Part shown: in pieces, positions 5,654 through 6,679 of the stretch
How the letters are laid out: every line of letters starts with the position of its first letter
Numbering within the stretch: the first letter of the stretch is position 1
Notes under the pieces: model-generated
What the model was told of the DNA's origin: nothing
Databases searched by the model: none
Seen by the model: the letters and a program-made list of their open reading frames with translations, nothing else
Source: an uncultured Synergistales bacterium
GTDB taxonomy: Bacteria; Synergistota; Synergistia; Synergistales; Aminobacteriaceae
Reading direction: 5' to 3'
Length of the DNA: 6,679 bases
Assembly (NCBI GenBank): GCA_937957815.1
Contig: CALFXN010000587.1
Location: 1 to 6,679, forward strand
Made by a program: the position numbers and the translations under genes

Positions 5654-6679
5654 ATGAAGACATCGATGTATTTCGGACCCTTCGGGGGGCAGTTCGTTCC
5701 CGAGACGCTGATCCCGGCGCTCGAAGAGCTCGAGGAGGCATACCTCGAAAGCATGACGGATCCGTCGTTCGACGCGGAGATTCTGCCGCTGCTCAGGCAC
5801 TACGTCGGCCGTCCGTCCCCCCTCTATTTCGCGTCCCGCATCACGGAAGCGCTCGGAGGGGCGAAGGTCTACCTCAAGCGCGAAGACCTGAACCACACGG
5901 GCGCGCACAAGATCAACAACGCGCTCGGCCAGGCGCTCCTCGCGAGGCGCATGGGCAAGCGGCGCATCATCGCCGAGACCGGCGCCGGGATGCACGGCGT
6001 CGCGACCGCGACCGCCGCCGCGCTCTTCGGGCTGGAGTGCGTGGTGTACATGGGCGAGGAGGACGTTCGCCGGCAGGCGCCGAACGTCGCGCGAATGGCG
6101 CTCCTCGGGGCGGAGGTCGTCTCCGTCACGTCCGGCACGCGAACCCTCAAGGACGCCGTCAACGAAGCCATCCGCGACTGGGTCACGAATGTCGGGACAT
6201 CCTTCTACGTCATCGGTTCCGTAATGGGGCCGCACCCGTATCCGCTCATGGTACGCAACTTTCAGCGGATCATCGGCGTCGAGGCCCGGGCGCAGATTCT
6301 CGAAAGGGAGGGGCGTCTTCCGGATCAGGTGGTCGCCTGCGTGGGTGGGGGGAGCAACGCGATGGGGATCTTCCACGCGTTTCTCGACGACGCAGGGGTC
6401 GCCCTCACGGGCGTCGAGGCCGCCGGAAGGGGGATCGAAACCGGCCTCCACGCAGCGACCATCTCGGCGGGCCGTCCGGGTGTCCTCCACGGATCGTACT
6501 CCTACGTCCTGTGCGACGACGACGGGCAGATCCTGCCCGCGCACTCGATATCGGCCGGACTGGACTATCCCGGCGTCGGACCAGAACACAGCATGCTCTC
6601 CGATACGGGACGGGCCGCCTACGTATCCGCCACCGACGACGAGGCCGTCGACGCATTCATGCGCACGTGCCGCCTCGAA
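5654..6679 (+). CDS. trpB: Tryptophan synthase beta chain, 3' truncated by window
   Basis: The first 342 residues of the PLP-dependent beta subunit, which joins indole to L-serine to give L-tryptophan in an alpha2-beta2 complex with TrpA. The frame is open to the right edge; about 50-60 residues are missing compared with the usual 395-400. It is the TrpB1 type, with the [14 protein letters not shown] opening. HKINNALGQ carries the Schiff-base Lys86 (E. coli K87), ETGAG carries the catalytic Glu108 (E109), CVGGGSNA (229-236) binds the PLP phosphate, and GRPGVLHG and [15 protein letters not shown] are present. One unusual feature is Met113 in ETGAGMHG, where nearly all TrpB proteins have Gln (Q114). 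The start is set by AAGGAGAG (5639-5646), GGAG lying 9 nt from the ATG. The gene lies 34 nt after trpC and is surely in the same unit; trpA would be expected next, outside the window. Confidence 0.96.
   Translation, partial: MKTSMYFGPFGGQFVPETLIPALEELEEAYLESMTDPSFDAEILPLLRHYVGRPSPLYFASRITEALGGAKVYLKREDLNHTGAHKINNALGQALLARRMGKRRIIAETGAGMHGVATATAAALFGLECVVYMGEEDVRRQAPNVARMALLGAEVVSVTSGTRTLKDAVNEAIRDWVTNVGTSFYVIGSVMGPHPYPLMVRNFQRIIGVEARAQILEREGRLPDQVVACVGGGSNAMGIFHAFLDDAGVALTGVEAAGRGIETGLHAATISAGRPGVLHGSYSYVLCDDDGQILPAHSISAGLDYPGVGPEHSMLSDTGRAAYVSATDDEAVDAFMRTCRLE

Noticed and set aside
4537..5754. A 405-codon minus-strand frame across the trp leader and trpC
   Set aside because: It is antisense to the leader, trpC and the start of trpB, with no recognisable domain; a shadow frame.
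5591..6589. A 332-codon minus-strand frame opposite trpB
   Set aside because: trpB on the plus strand is unmistakable over the same stretch; this frame is its antisense shadow.

Overview
The window is GC-rich bacterial DNA (mostly G/C third codon positions, strong AGGAGG-type ribosome binding sites, sigma70-like promoters). It looks like ordinary chromosome: I see no mobile elements, tRNA or rRNA genes, CRISPR arrays or other long repeats. The lineage cannot be fixed from the sequence. An anaerobic, peptide-using bacterium (Synergistota-like) is only a guess, based on the pairing of a family 5 peptide-binding protein with an M55 D-aminopeptidase.

Left half, peptide use. The 3' half of an M17 leucyl aminopeptidase gene (2-796, +) converges on a secreted family 5 solute-binding protein gene (862-2481, -). 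A strong intrinsic terminator for the minus-strand gene lies between them. Divergent from the binding protein, across a 226-nt gap with a good minus-strand promoter, is an M55 D-aminopeptidase gene of the DppA type (2708-3541, +). Next comes a ten-helix EamA/DMT transporter gene (3647-4534, +), whose short 5' region can fold over its own Shine-Dalgarno. These genes fit import and cytoplasmic hydrolysis of peptides, including D-amino-acid peptides. No permease or ATPase gene of the importer is in view.

Right half, tryptophan synthesis. A new transcription unit starts at a TTGACA/TATCTT promoter (4569-4598). It makes a leader of about 255 nt with a 15-residue leader peptide holding three consecutive Trp codons (4630-4677), followed by competing RNA hairpins and two tandem terminator-like hairpins (4730-4778 and 4788-4837). 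Then come trpC (4861-5619) and trpB (5654 to the window end, truncated). This is a ribosome-mediated trp attenuator placed directly in front of trpC. trpE, trpG and trpD are not upstream and trpF is not between trpC and trpB, so the pathway is split in this genome.

The most interesting item is the attenuator. Besides the usual 1:2, 2:3 and 3:4 pairings, the 3' arm of the first terminator hairpin is complementary over 10 base pairs to the inner part of the second. The state of the first hairpin could therefore decide whether the second forms, a relay not present in the textbook E. coli leader.
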